Of a DNA stretch of 64,000 bases, positions 50,501-59,945 are shown piece by piece. Position 1 is the stretch's first letter, and every line of letters begins with the position of its first letter. The translations under genes were made by a program, and so were the position numbers. This DNA comes from Clostridiales bacterium. GTDB lineage: Bacteria; Bacillota; Clostridia; Christensenellales; Borkfalkiaceae. Under the pieces are notes generated by a model that worked only from the letters and a program-made list of their open reading frames with translations, searched no databases and was not told the DNA's origin. Where the stretch lies: assembly GCA_022508245.1 (NCBI GenBank), contig JAFLVO010000004.1, forward strand, positions 41,800 through 105,799, given 5' to 3'.

Positions 50501-53500
50501 CTTCGCCGTCCAGATAATATTTAACGTTGCATTGAAGTTCGTCCTCGCCGAAAAGTCCCTCGATGGTGAAGGCGCCCGACTTACCGTAATCGAACTCCAA
50601 CCCGTTGTAGATACTTTCGACGTCCGTAAACGTTACTTTAAATTTTGCCGGAGTAATTATGTATTCGAGCTCGCTCTCGCACACGATATCGTAGTTGATA
50701 TTTGCCGGCATAAAGCCGTCGTCTTTACGGATGAGACTGTTTTCATAGTCAAACACTATCGTATAATTGCCCGCATCCGAAGGCGCCTCGTTGTACTCGT
50801 TGCCGTCCTCGTCGAAGTATTTGACTACAACGAGTAAAGTTTCCCCGTCCACGGTGCTGCCGTCGATTATTATGTACGCGTTGCTGTCGTAGCTTTTCGA
50901 AGTGCCGTTGTAGCTGTAATTCGAGCTTTGGGTAAGCACTATTTTTAAAGCAATCTTTTGTATTTCGGCAGTCTTATATTCGTAGTCCAACTCATAGTTG
51001 CCAAGACCGCTTACGCCCGAAATCAAGCTGTTTTCCCAGTCGATGTATATACTGTATACGCCTGCGTTTACGGGGGAAACCTTCGTTCCGCTTTCATCGG
51101 TATAGTAGACGACTAACTCGAGCGTCTGGTTGTCTATAAGTCCCTCTGCGCTGACGTAGTTGCCTTCACCCTCAGGATAGAAAAGGGTCTGCCCGTAGGG
51201 CACGTTTGCCACGTCGTGCAGGACGACTTTAAGAGGTGCGGGGTTGATTGTAAGCGTACCGTAACGGATTTCCACCAAATAATATATATCGCTTGGAAGC
51301 TCGAAGGTACATTCATTGTCCGTCCAACCTACTTCGCCCGAAGAAGTGCGCACAACGTCGGTAATAGTGGTCCAGCTCGTAACCTCGAGAGTATCCCCCT
51401 CAAGCATGCCCTCGCCTTCCTCGCCTTCGAGAATGACGGTGTAGTCGGTATAGTTCTCCAAGGGAGTTCCGTCGTATGTCTTGCTATCCGTTGCGGTTAT
51501 TATGATGATGCGACGCTGAATTATGACGAGTTCGCCGTAAATATAGCCGTCTATTTCATAATTTTCGCTTTCTATAGAGAAGACAAGCTTGTTGACTTTG
51601 TTCTCGCCGATTTCGGTTACGTAGACAATGCTGTCCTCGTCGAGAATGAGTTTGTCTTTTCCTATGAGTCCCGGCGAAGTCAAATCTTCTGTAAGATAGG
51701 TGTTATAGCCCGTCTCACACATAGGATTGCCGTCGTACATTTTGGTCTTGCTCAAGGTTTCGACCGTTATATGACGCTTTGTAATGGAGATCGTACCGTA
51801 TTCGTAGTACCCGTCCATAATCATATAGTTACTTGAGTTGGGTCTGTATTCGCAGGCGTTCACTATGCTGCCGAAATCGGTTATAGACACGCTGCTGACA
51901 ACGGAGAGAGAGTCGCCGTTTAAAAGTCCTTCCTCCTCGGGGTGTTCGAAGTGATAGGTTTTATATCCCGAAACCTTCCTTAAGGGGGTACCGTCGTAGA
52001 CCTTACTGTCGTCGGCGGTTATTACGACTATCCGACGGGGCAAAACGGTAAGCGTGCCGTATACGTACTCTATTGCATAGTTATCGGTAACAATCTCGTT
52101 GTTCACACTGATTATGGTGATTTCAAGAACGTTGTTTCCCTTTGAAGTTTGGGCTACGTTAATTATCGTGGGGAAATACGACACAAAAAATATCTGACCG
52201 TTTGCAATCTCGCCATTGGTGACTTCCGCCGAGTAATTATACAGCTCTTCGCCGTCGTATTCCTTTTCCGCACTACCCGTGGTTATTGTAATCCTGCGAG
52301 GGGTAATCGTGAGAATACCGCTGTCCGCCATTGATACTATTGTGTAATTTGCCGTAACGGTATTGCGGTCGCAGTCAAAAATGTCGCCGCCGTAGCAGGT
52401 GTTGTATTTCCAGCCGACTTCCTTTATCGTGGGATATTCGCCAGCCTCGAACTCGTGTCCCTCTACGAGCGCCTTACCGGCATTTTCGCCGTTCACGTTG
52501 AGATAGTAGCTCTTTTCGGGGTTGCCGTAAGGGTGCGAATGTTCTTCGCCGTCGTATTCCCAAGTGCAGCTTTCGGTGGTTATTACAATTCGGCGCACGC
52601 TTATAGTGAGCACACCGCTTATATAGGTTATGTAGTAGTTTGTAGGCTCGCCGCCGTTTACAAGCGTTTTATCCGCGTATGCCTTGATTTCGTATTCGCC
52701 TATATCGGGAACGTTCTTGTCTGCAACGAGATATGCGTAAATTTCAAGCTGTTCGCCGTATACGATGTTTTCGGCATAGAGATAGTTGCCCTCGTACACG
52801 GGATAGCCGAATTCTTCGCCGTAGATTATTTCGTAGCGGTTGAGCTCGACCGTCAACTCTCTCGGGGTTACGGAAATTTTGCCGTAGCCGATTTCGCCGA
52901 CAATTTCGTAGTTTTGGCTGACTTCGAATTCAAACCTGTTTTCGATTTCGCCCTCGATTACGTCCTTGACCGAAGGAACGCTGTTCCACAGTATATCGGG
53001 CTGATAGCCGCCGACAAAACCTTCCGTACTCTCGTCGTTGTAATAGTGAGAGTTAACGTAAACGTTGCTGTAGTAAGCGCCGTCGTAAACATGGCTGGAG
53101 GTTGCCGTTTCAACCACAATCTGCCTTCTGTGAATAGTCAAAGTTGCAGAATGGGCACCGACTATAATATAGTTTGCAACACCCTCCCGCTCTCCGTTTA
53201 TGTACGCTAAACTCGGAACGGTGTAAATTACGTATTCGCCCACATCCTCCGGCTTTACGTTGCTGTAAGTGCCTTGCATATAAAGGAAGTCAAATGTAAG
53301 AACTTCGCCGAAAGGAAGCACTGTTTCTTCCATTGTATAATAATCTAATATACTGAAAGTTATTTCGGGAGCTTCGAAGCCGTAGATATACTCGCTGTCG
53401 TCTATCTCGATATGCAGACTCGGACGTTTAACGGTAAGCTCAACCGAGGCGCTTTGGACATCTTCGACATAGTAATTGTTGCCTCCGTCCCAAATAAATC

Positions 53501-56500
53501 TTCCCGACTCGTCGTAGGCTATAAGCTCGCTAATAATTAAAGTGTAAGTGCCGGCATTTTTGGGTACTTCGTAATATTCGCCGTTCAGATAATACAATAC
53601 AGCCACTTCGAGCTGTTCGCCGTAGGCAAGATTTTCGGCATAGAGATAGTTGCCTATGCCTGTTTCATAGGTGTAAATTTCGCCGTAGGTATATTCCGCT
53701 TCGGGCTCGTTGAGCTTGACGGATATACCCCTCTGTTTAACGATAAGGTCAGCGGAAATATAGTTGAATATATAATTCGAGGTGTCGCGTTCGCCGTTAA
53801 CGAGCGTTTTAGCCTCGTCTATCATTATGTAACCGTAGTAGGTGCCTGCGTTGAATTTTTCTTCCGAAAGAGCTGTTAAAAATACTTCAAAAGTATCGTC
53901 GTAGACAAGCTCGACGGGATAGATGGCGTCAGCGCCTTCGGGAAGCTCAATCTCTTCGCCGTAGGTGACCTCTTTGTTTTTGAGGACTATATTAACCATC
54001 CTCGGAATTACCAAGAGCGTTCCGTTAACGAAAGTGAACTCGTAGTTGAAGGGTTTTTCGCCGTTTACAAGCGCCGTGTCCCCGTGGGCGTGGATAACGT
54101 ATTCTCCCGCTTTCGCTCTGTCGGAAAGTAATACGAGCTCGCCGTTTTCGTCCTGATAATAATAGCCGTAATTAAAGGTCAGCTTATCCTGAACGCCCAT
54201 ATAATAGGGTATATCTTCGCCGCCCTCGTAGCCGTTGTATATAATCTCGTCGCCGTAGACCGCCTCGATATCGTTTTGGGTTATTATTACCTTTCTCGAA
54301 GTTACGGTAAGAGTTCCGCCGTAGTAGTAAATACGGTAGTTTTCCATTCCCCTTTCAAGAATTTCGCCGTCCCTGTAAATTATACAGTTTTCCAAATCAA
54401 GATAAATTCTATATGTTCCTACGTTAAACCTATCCGTGGACGGTATACTGTTGAACTCATTGTCGGTCATATCGGTATAACGTATCGAAACCTGAAGCTT
54501 TTCGCCCTCGGCAAGTCCGTCCTCGTATATATCTTCCCCTTCCTCGAATACGTAAGGCGAAGCGTCGTACACCTTTGTCTTTTCGCCTATTTCAACGTTT
54601 ATTTCGCGGGGAGTAATTTCAAGATAGCCGAAAATGGTGTATTCTATTACGTAATTTACGTTGCCGTATTCGCCTACGGGGCTTTCGTACTCGTTCATAT
54701 TGAGAACGCGGTGTTCCCAAACGTAGGTTGTATATATGGGCTGATCGTTCTTTAATATGAGCTCGTCGCCCTCTATAAGTCCGACCTCGCTTTCTTCGCC
54801 GTAGCTGTCGCCGCTATCCATATTACCCATATAATAGTAGGTTGAGTAGCCCTCGCAGGTAAGAGGCGTGCCGTCGTAAACCTTCGTATCCGAGTGCGTT
54901 CTTACTACGATGTGTCGGGGAGTTATCGTAAGCGTGCCCGAATTTTCGATATCTATCTCATAGTTGTCCGTGACGGGATTGCCCTCGCCGTCGTAGATTT
55001 CGTTTTCGCCCAAATCAACGTTGCGGATTGAGCCAACGTCCTTGATTTTAGCAGGTGTAAGCGCAACGAAATAGTGGTCCAAAACGAGCGCGGACTCTTT
55101 TTCGCCCGTACTTTCGTTATAATAATAGCTCTCGTCATCGTTAAAGGATTCAAGGGAATGATACTGCCCGTCGTACTCCCACTCCCCGCTGTCCGTTGCT
55201 ATCACAATCTTTCTCGGGATAATTTCAAGCGGTTCGTCCTCGTAGCCGATAATTTCGTAGTTGCCACCCACGGTGTAGCGGTTTTCGTTGAGGGCTCCGC
55301 TCTCCGCTACGTTCGTTATGCTTACAAGCTCGCCGTCAGGAATAAGCTCGTCGTCGAAGAGAAGTCCCGCTTTTAACGGATTGTTCGCGGAGCGGGTAGC
55401 GTACCCGCCGTTTGAAAGCGGAGTACCGTCGTAGACCTTGTCCGCGCCGAGGTTGGTTACTATAATTTGCCTTTGAACTATTTCAAGGTTGCCGCTTATA
55501 TACGTAATTATGTAGTCCGAGGTGTCGGCAACGCCGTTGACAAGCGTTTTGGTTTGGTCCACGTTAACATAGCCGTAATGTATGCCGACGTTAAGAACCA
55601 TGTCGTCACGAGTACCGCTGTCAAAGAGTGTGATCTTGTCGCCGTAGGGCAAATCGAGCGTTTCACTGTTCTTGTAGTTGCCCTCGTAAACGGGGTAAGA
55701 ATAGTCCTCGCCGTACTCAATGCCATCTATGTCGAGGAGTTCAACGGTTATCTCTTTGGGGTTTACCGTAACGGTTGCGTGACCTTCGCTTAAAGACACC
55801 CAATAGTTCAATTTACCGATAAAGTCTGCAACGCCGTCCTTATAGACGGTTAATCCGTCTTGCCAGAATATCTCATATTCTCCAATGTGATAGGGGCTGT
55901 AATATATATGTTTGTCAAAATAATATAGGAAATAATTGAACCTTAATTCTTCGCCGTAGGGCATATCCTCGGGAGCAACGTCAAAGCTGTATTCGGGCAC
56001 GAAATCCTCGCCCTCGCCGTAGGTTATCTCTTCGGATTTCAAAGTAAGGCTGATATATTTTCTGTCTATTGTTGCCGTAGTCGTTACGACGGCTATAAAG
56101 TAGTTGGATAAACCGTCCTCTAACTCGTCCCCGCCCTTGTAGATTTTTGTTCTTCCGGTATCAAGCACAACTTTGTACGTACCTGCGTTTTTGGGCTGTT
56201 CTATCGGCGTATCGTCCGCTTCATACCAGCCTATAACGCTCGGCTCATCATCCACGTAGGTTAACTTATAGTAAATGACGGCAATTTCAAGTGCTTCGCC
56301 TTCCGCAAGTCTGCAGGTTTCGGCGTTTTTGAAGTTGCCCTTGCCCGTGGGGTAATTAAAGGTTTCGCCGTAGGTTACGTCCTTGACCTCGCTTATCTCT
56401 ATTGTAATTGCTCTGGGTTTGATTGTAAGGGTGCCGTATTCGTAATCCGCAATTTCGTAGTTATTGCTCGGCACTTCGAATGTGCAGACGTTATCCTGCG

Positions 56501-59500
56501 AGCCTACAACTATTCTGCTTGATAAAAAGGTGGGATTTAACAGCCCGTCGCCCTCTATTAAACCGACCTGACTGCGGTCGCCGTACAAATAAGTTTTATA
56601 ATCTGTACAGCCAAGCGGCGTGCCGTCGTATTCCTTTTCGGCGCTGCCCGTCACAACGACTATTTCGCGCGGCGTAATTTTAAGCGTGCCGTAAACGGTA
56701 TCGTACAGCGCGTAGTTCGAGTTGGGCATTTCGAATTCGAATATATTTTCAATGCCCGTGCCGTCGCCCACTTCGGTTATAGAAGCAAGCTCGCCCGTAA
56801 TTATAAGGCTGTCGCCGTTTAAAAGTCCCTCTTCGTCACTATGAGCGTATTTGGTCGTGTAGGTGTTGCAGGTCAGAGGTGTCTTGTCGTAGATTTTTTC
56901 GGCGGAATCGGTATAGACTATAATTTTTCTTGCCGTAATTTTCAAAGTGCCGTAGTCGTAACTCTTTATTTCGTAGTTGGAGTTGGGGACCTCAAATACG
57001 CACTCATTTTTGACGCCGTTACCGTCGCCTACGTCGGTAATCGACGCCGCACTTACAAGAATGAGTTCATCCTCGCCGAGAAGTCCTTCGATGCCCTCGG
57101 CTTCGAAGTAATAAGTTTCGTAGCCGGTATGTACGAGGGGCTTGCCGTCGTACACCTTGCTGTCGCTTGCGGTTTTGACCGTGATAGGCCTTGCGGTTAT
57201 CCCAAGATAGCCGTAATCGTAATTTATAATATAGTTGTCGGTTACGTCCTGTTTACTTAATATATCCCTTATTCCGTACACCGCACGGTCCAGACCGCTT
57301 TCGTCTACGTTTACAATGCTGTAGGATATTTGTTCGTAAACTTCCTGACCGACGAGCACTCCGGTTGCGCTGTAACCGTTATTCTGAAGCGGCGTGCCGT
57401 CGTAAATTTTGGAATTATCCTCGGTCGTTACAGTGACGGTGCGAGCTTCGATAACGAGCGTGGAATTCACGTAGGTTATGTCATAGTTCGAAGTAGTTTC
57501 GACGCCGCTCGCGTTGGTTATTCTGGTTCTTTGCTCGTCGGCAATTATCGTATATCTGCCGACGGGGTTGAGCGCATTGATGTCGGCATTCTCGAGAGCA
57601 ACGAATACCTCGATTTCTTCGCCCGAAGCGAGTCTGCAGGTATTGGCATTTGCAATGTTGCCCGTGCCCGAAGGATATTTAATCTCTTCGCCATAGACGG
57701 CGTTAAGGTCGTAAAGCACGACGTCGATTACGCGCGCGTACACCTTCAGCTCGCCCATGACAACGTCCGCTATTACATAGTTACTGTTGGGAACCTTGTA
57801 GGGGCATCCGTTCTTTACCGTGCCGACGTTGGTAATCGAAGAGGGCGTACCGTCAAGTATAAGCTCGTCTCCCTCCACAAGCCCGAACTCCGTTTCCGAA
57901 CCGTTTAAATTGGTTCTGTACGAGAGATTGGTAAGCGGTGTGCCGTCGTATTCCTTTTCGGCGTCGCCCATAATTACCCTTATGGATCTTGGAAGTATAG
58001 CAAGTGTGCCGTAGGTTACGGACTTAATATCGTAGTTGCCGCTTTCGTCAACCAAATCGAATTTATTTTCCACTACGGAGAAGTCCCTAATTTCGGTAAT
58101 ATTGGAGATTGTAAGCTTGTCGTTGCCTATAAGCCCGACCCTGTTTGCGCCGTAATAGAGCGTTTCGTAGGCGCTGTAAGAATGATAGAGTCCGTCGAAA
58201 GTATACCAGTTCGTGCCAGTAGTTACCGATATGGGACGCTTTTCCACGGTGAGAGTGCCGTATACGGTACTGATTTCGTAGTTTACGGTTACCTTTTCGT
58301 TGCCGTTTATAATTTCAAACCCGATTGCGTTGCTTACGCTGCCTGCGTTTGTTATAGACACGGAGTCGGTCGGTGTAATTTCGTGTCTAAAAGCGAGGCT
58401 GCCGTAAAGGGTAAACGTGGGTTTTGAAAGCGGGTCGCCGTCGTAAACCTTTCTAGACGTGCCCGTCTCTACGGTAATTTTCCGCTTCAATAAGGTCAGC
58501 ATGCCGTATTCGTAGGTTATTTCGTAGTTAATATCGGTTATATCTCTGCCCGAGCGGTCCATTATGGAAATTGCAAGCAGATTTTTGCCGCTTTCCGCCA
58601 CAGTGTAGATGCCGTAATCGTTGTTTACAAAGTGGTTCTCCCATTCCACTATCTTCGTCTCGGTTATAACCTCGTAATTGTGGTTGTAGAACTTTTGTCC
58701 GTCGTATTCCTTTTCGTCCGTGGCAGTCAGAATTGTAATTTTACGCTTTGATATTGCGAGCTTGCCGTAGGTTGTGGTTATAACGTAGTTATCGCTTACG
58801 TCAACGCCCGCGCTGTCGTATATGCTGTAAGAGTTTATATTGACGATCGAGCCCACGTCCGTCAGGGTAAGATATGCACTCTGTTCGGCAATTCTATGAC
58901 CCGCCGCAAGCTCTTCTGCTTTGTGGGTAAATGTAGCGCTTTCGAGCTTGTTGCCGTCGTAGACCTTTTCCGCGCTGCCCGTGGTTATCGTAATCGCGCG
59001 AGCGTTTATAACCACGTCTGCGGTAAGCTTTTTAACGTCGTAAAGGTGGGTTACGTCTATATTGCCCTTCATTATCTTAAAGGACTTAACCTCTATTCCG
59101 TAGCGGCCCTTGTCTTTGGGCGCGGGAATGGGTTCGCCGTCTTCGCTTACCGCACCGTTTACAACGGTTAATGTATCGCCGTCGGCGAGCTGGGAAAGCG
59201 ACTTTTCCGAAACCTCGTTTTTAATTTCTAAAGCGCTGCCCGAATAGGTTTGAGTAACGCTGTCCGCCTGCAAAGTGATTGCACGGGGGAGAATTTCAAG
59301 CTCCTTGCCCTCGTAGGTTATGCTAAAGCAAGAAGTATAGTCGTCACCGTATGCGTCAATGATTTTTACGGTGTCTTTAATTACGTTGACATGCGTCTTG
59401 TTCCCTGAATAGCTTGCATAGTTGAACCGAAGTTCTTCCGTTTCGAGCTTTAGTCCCGATACAAGGTTGGTTACGGTACATTCTTCGGGAATTTCCCCGT

Positions 59501-59912
59501 AAACTACGGAATCAGAGCCAATACTGAACACTGCCTCGCGCGGCAGAATTTCAAAGTGGACGGGCTCGCTGTAGTTCTTTCCGAACGCCTTATCCGTGAC
59601 GGTGCGCGCAAGGTATTTTCCTGCCTTTACGGGCTTATTACTACTCCACTCGTCGCTACCCTCCAAGGAGTACTCGTATCTTACGGAGCTCAAAAATGCC
59701 GATGCCTGCGTGGGAGAATAGTTGTCGCCGAAGGTAATTTTGGCAGGCAAATACATCGCAGTCGTCACCGTTCCCTTTGCAACGAGCAAACCCGTGGTGG
59801 CTGCGATTATAAGCAAAAATGCGCCAATCAACAAAAATCTGAATCTATGTACGAAATTTTTGGCTTTGGCCACTTTCTGTATTCGGTTTAAATAATCATC
59901 GTATGATATCAT
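47550..59912 (-). CDS. Giant MBG-repeat surface protein (4120 aa)
   Basis: Signal-anchor topology: a short basic N-terminus, one membrane helix at about 25-45, then about 4070 residues outside. Residues 100-3650 are about 38 tandem Ig-like repeats of roughly 90 residues, each opened by a V-Y-D-G-T-P-L or Y-G-E-type motif (for example AEKVYDGNKLE near residue 316) and holding an NY-I / Y-G-T-L motif. These match the MBG / MBG_2 families found in large bacterial adhesins. Two subtypes alternate irregularly. Residues 3690-4120 hold a different module with four copies of a motif near RSDRSY (about residues 3767, 3867, 3979, 4087). There is no LPxTG motif. Probably a long stalk for adhesion or cell-cell contact. 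No internal stop or frameshift is seen. Confidence 0.88.
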   Translation of the reverse strand: MISYDDYLNRIQKVAKAKNFVHRFRFLLIGAFLLIIAATTGLLVAKGTVTTAMYLPAKITFGDNYSPTQASAFLSSVRYEYSLEGSDEWSSNKPVKAGKYLARTVTDKAFGKNYSEPVHFEILPREAVFSIGSDSVVYGEIPEECTVTNLVSGLKLETEELRFNYASYSGNKTHVNVIKDTVKIIDAYGDDYTSCFSITYEGKELEILPRAITLQADSVTQTYSGSALEIKNEVSEKSLSQLADGDTLTVVNGAVSEDGEPIPAPKDKGRYGIEVKSFKIMKGNIDVTHLYDVKKLTADVVINARAITITTGSAEKVYDGNKLESATFTHKAEELAAGHRIAEQSAYLTLTDVGSIVNINSYSIYDSAGVDVSDNYVITTTYGKLAISKRKITILTATDEKEYDGQKFYNHNYEVITETKIVEWENHFVNNDYGIYTVAESGKNLLAISIMDRSGRDITDINYEITYEYGMLTLLKRKITVETGTSRKVYDGDPLSKPTFTLYGSLAFRHEITPTDSVSITNAGSVSNAIGFEIINGNEKVTVNYEISTVYGTLTVEKRPISVTTGTNWYTFDGLYHSYSAYETLYYGANRVGLIGNDKLTISNITEIRDFSVVENKFDLVDESGNYDIKSVTYGTLAILPRSIRVIMGDAEKEYDGTPLTNLSYRTNLNGSETEFGLVEGDELILDGTPSSITNVGTVKNGCPYKVPNSNYVIADVVMGELKVYARVIDVVLYDLNAVYGEEIKYPSGTGNIANANTCRLASGEEIEVFVALENADINALNPVGRYTIIADEQRTRITNASGVETTSNYDITYVNSTLVIEARTVTVTTEDNSKIYDGTPLQNNGYSATGVLVGQEVYEQISYSIVNVDESGLDRAVYGIRDILSKQDVTDNYIINYDYGYLGITARPITVKTASDSKVYDGKPLVHTGYETYYFEAEGIEGLLGEDELILVSAASITDVGDGNGVKNECVFEVPNSNYEIKSYDYGTLKITARKIIVYTDSAEKIYDKTPLTCNTYTTKYAHSDEEGLLNGDSLIITGELASITEVGDGTGIENIFEFEMPNSNYALYDTVYGTLKITPREIVVVTGSAEKEYDGTPLGCTDYKTYLYGDRSQVGLIEGDGLLNPTFLSSRIVVGSQDNVCTFEVPSNNYEIADYEYGTLTIKPRAITIEISEVKDVTYGETFNYPTGKGNFKNAETCRLAEGEALEIAVIYYKLTYVDDEPSVIGWYEADDTPIEQPKNAGTYKVVLDTGRTKIYKGGDELEDGLSNYFIAVVTTTATIDRKYISLTLKSEEITYGEGEDFVPEYSFDVAPEDMPYGEELRFNYFLYYFDKHIYYSPYHIGEYEIFWQDGLTVYKDGVADFIGKLNYWVSLSEGHATVTVNPKEITVELLDIDGIEYGEDYSYPVYEGNYKNSETLDLPYGDKITLFDSGTRDDMVLNVGIHYGYVNVDQTKTLVNGVADTSDYIITYISGNLEIVQRQIIVTNLGADKVYDGTPLSNGGYATRSANNPLKAGLLFDDELIPDGELVSITNVAESGALNENRYTVGGNYEIIGYEDEPLEIIPRKIVIATDSGEWEYDGQYHSLESFNDDESYYYNESTGEKESALVLDHYFVALTPAKIKDVGSIRNVDLGENEIYDGEGNPVTDNYEIDIENSGTLTITPRHIVVRTHSDTKVYDGTPLTCEGYSTYYYMGNMDSGDSYGEESEVGLIEGDELILKNDQPIYTTYVWEHRVLNMNEYESPVGEYGNVNYVIEYTIFGYLEITPREINVEIGEKTKVYDASPYVFEEGEDIYEDGLAEGEKLQVSIRYTDMTDNEFNSIPSTDRFNVGTYRIYLDLENCIIYRDGEILERGMENYRIYYYGGTLTVTSRKVIITQNDIEAVYGDEIIYNGYEGGEDIPYYMGVQDKLTFNYGYYYQDENGELVLLSDRAKAGEYVIHAHGDTALVNGEKPFNYEFTFVNGTLLVIPRMVNIVLKNKEVTYGEEIELPEGADAIYPVELVYDDTFEVFLTALSEEKFNAGTYYGYIMIDEAKTLVNGERDTSNYIFNYISADLIVKQRGISVKLNEPEAEYTYGEIYTYETGIGNYLYAENLAYGEQLEVAVLYYLNGEYYEVPKNAGTYTLIISELIAYDESGRFIWDGGNNYYVEDVQSASVELTVKRPSLHIEIDDSEYIYGFEAPEITFSILDYYTMEETVLPFGEVLTFDFLYMQGTYSNVKPEDVGEYVIYTVPSLAYINGEREGVANYIIVGAHSATLTIHRRQIVVETATSSHVYDGAYYSNVYVNSHYYNDESTEGFVGGYQPDILWNSVPSVKDVIEGEIENRFEFEVSQNYEIVGEIGYGKISVTPRELTVELNRYEIIYGEEFGYPVYEGNYLYAENIVYGEQLEIYAYLVADKNVPDIGEYEIKAYADKTLVNGGEPTNYYITYISGVLTISVRRIVITTESCTWEYDGEEHSHPYGNPEKSYYLNVNGENAGKALVEGHEFEAGEYPTIKEVGWKYNTCYGGDIFDCDRNTVTANYTIVSMADSGILTITPRRITITTGSAEKEYDGEELYNYSAEVTNGEIANGQIFFVSYFPTIINVAQTSKGNNVLEITIISVNNEIVTDNYAIEYVYGTLTVLPRRIVVITADDSKVYDGTPLRKVSGYKTYHFEHPEEEGLLNGDSLSVVSSVSITDFGSIVNACEYRPNSSNYMIMDGYYEYGTISITKRHITVETLSKTKMYDGNPMCETGYNTYLTEDLTSPGLIGKDKLILDEDSIVYVTEIGENKVNKLVFSIESENYEIDGYIYGELVIIQRRIIIITATDSKTYDGTPLENYTDYTVILEGEEGEGMLEGDTLEVTSWTTITDVVRTSSGEVGWTDNECTFELPSDIYYLVEIRYGTLTINPAPLKVVLHDVANVPYGQTLFYPEGEGNYVSAEGLIDNQTLELVVYYTDESGTKVSPVNAGVYSIYIDWENSLISGVSGLGNYELDYEYKTAEIQKIALKIVLTQSSNYSYNGTSKSYDSNAYIIIDGSTVDGETLLVVVKYFDEDGNEYNEAPSDAGNYTIVFDYENSLIRKDDGFMPANINYDIVCESELEYIITPAKFKVTFTDVESIYNGLEFDYGKSGAFTIEGLFGEDELQCNVKYYLDGEETTALNAGIYRVVFDTDNIEFINGKASNYEFDYSNSVYSCELEITRRSIRVQVNDREIEYTVEVDPSDESYSASFTVNGLVLSGEAFVVDDEENAGATYYYDGTTNLPSGVGIYEVTVKFLNEEVMKNYDVTALPGTLTITGRKVLVTPYYTGEDLVYNGYELDVQELIRQGKLGITHIHNLYGLPEDDRYGFAPEDLEMLTIVYVFWDAESGNLYENGAAPKDAGNYYVSVKVSGYDEERYTVETAIMPYFLIIRRKDVNITSISSLEKAYDKKAPEGIRIEYSGICEPDVKACSIIPLYIDANGQVATAINAGTYVIQAKINIESIAKNYNIVYGVNATGTVIVNPIVLYLRPQSREEYYQGRNITLGESDFEFVDVEHSKLVAGDKIIIEPSASLDPSKTYVTVSIRSARVIDIATNGDMTGNYKLYYSYDRSVMGSDYSSSDFKGKLEYLIRNIYYRQIVSEDQKLFVYDGTAKTIEGRLYEIVQGKGEGLYKSDRIEISSATVGPQVGEYSNWLKLKVYNSYGVDVSRVYNLILENADASTVIIKAVNITLQIFSTVTDEKIENKSVFYTSTRFENRYALDKIYYSVDGLVNGHELDIIAIKSHGVWNFAVVIYVIKASGSLTDRSDCVNLKVVKEDTLNIRCFTVECHSLTSIQSDITFTLKISYEDIVSGKGLTTYDDRPALTSAQYKIDGLLPDHALNTQVVVVPLNGYITLAILITNGRSDRSYYYYLNSCILPADFPDGEVNIVLVSSIMEVRQDATISITAKLDDIKAGKGLAETFDGKLALSGAYTVEGLLPGHTAQVIPMMSGGKVTLAVLIFEAKLTNGVMSGRSDRSYLYNLVVKSAPAGADVVLVSSLNDLKTDIKITLNAAVTAANLKNGAGVTTSAIDGRNVLDSSMFTLENYFGVSPLASGHYVEIVVEREGNNFNLYVVVYQLSSSGKRSDRSYLYSVNVENVQSGITVEYINTADLGDAGLN

Positions 59913-59945
59913 AAAACCTTTGCTTTGCCTTAATTTATTTCTTAC

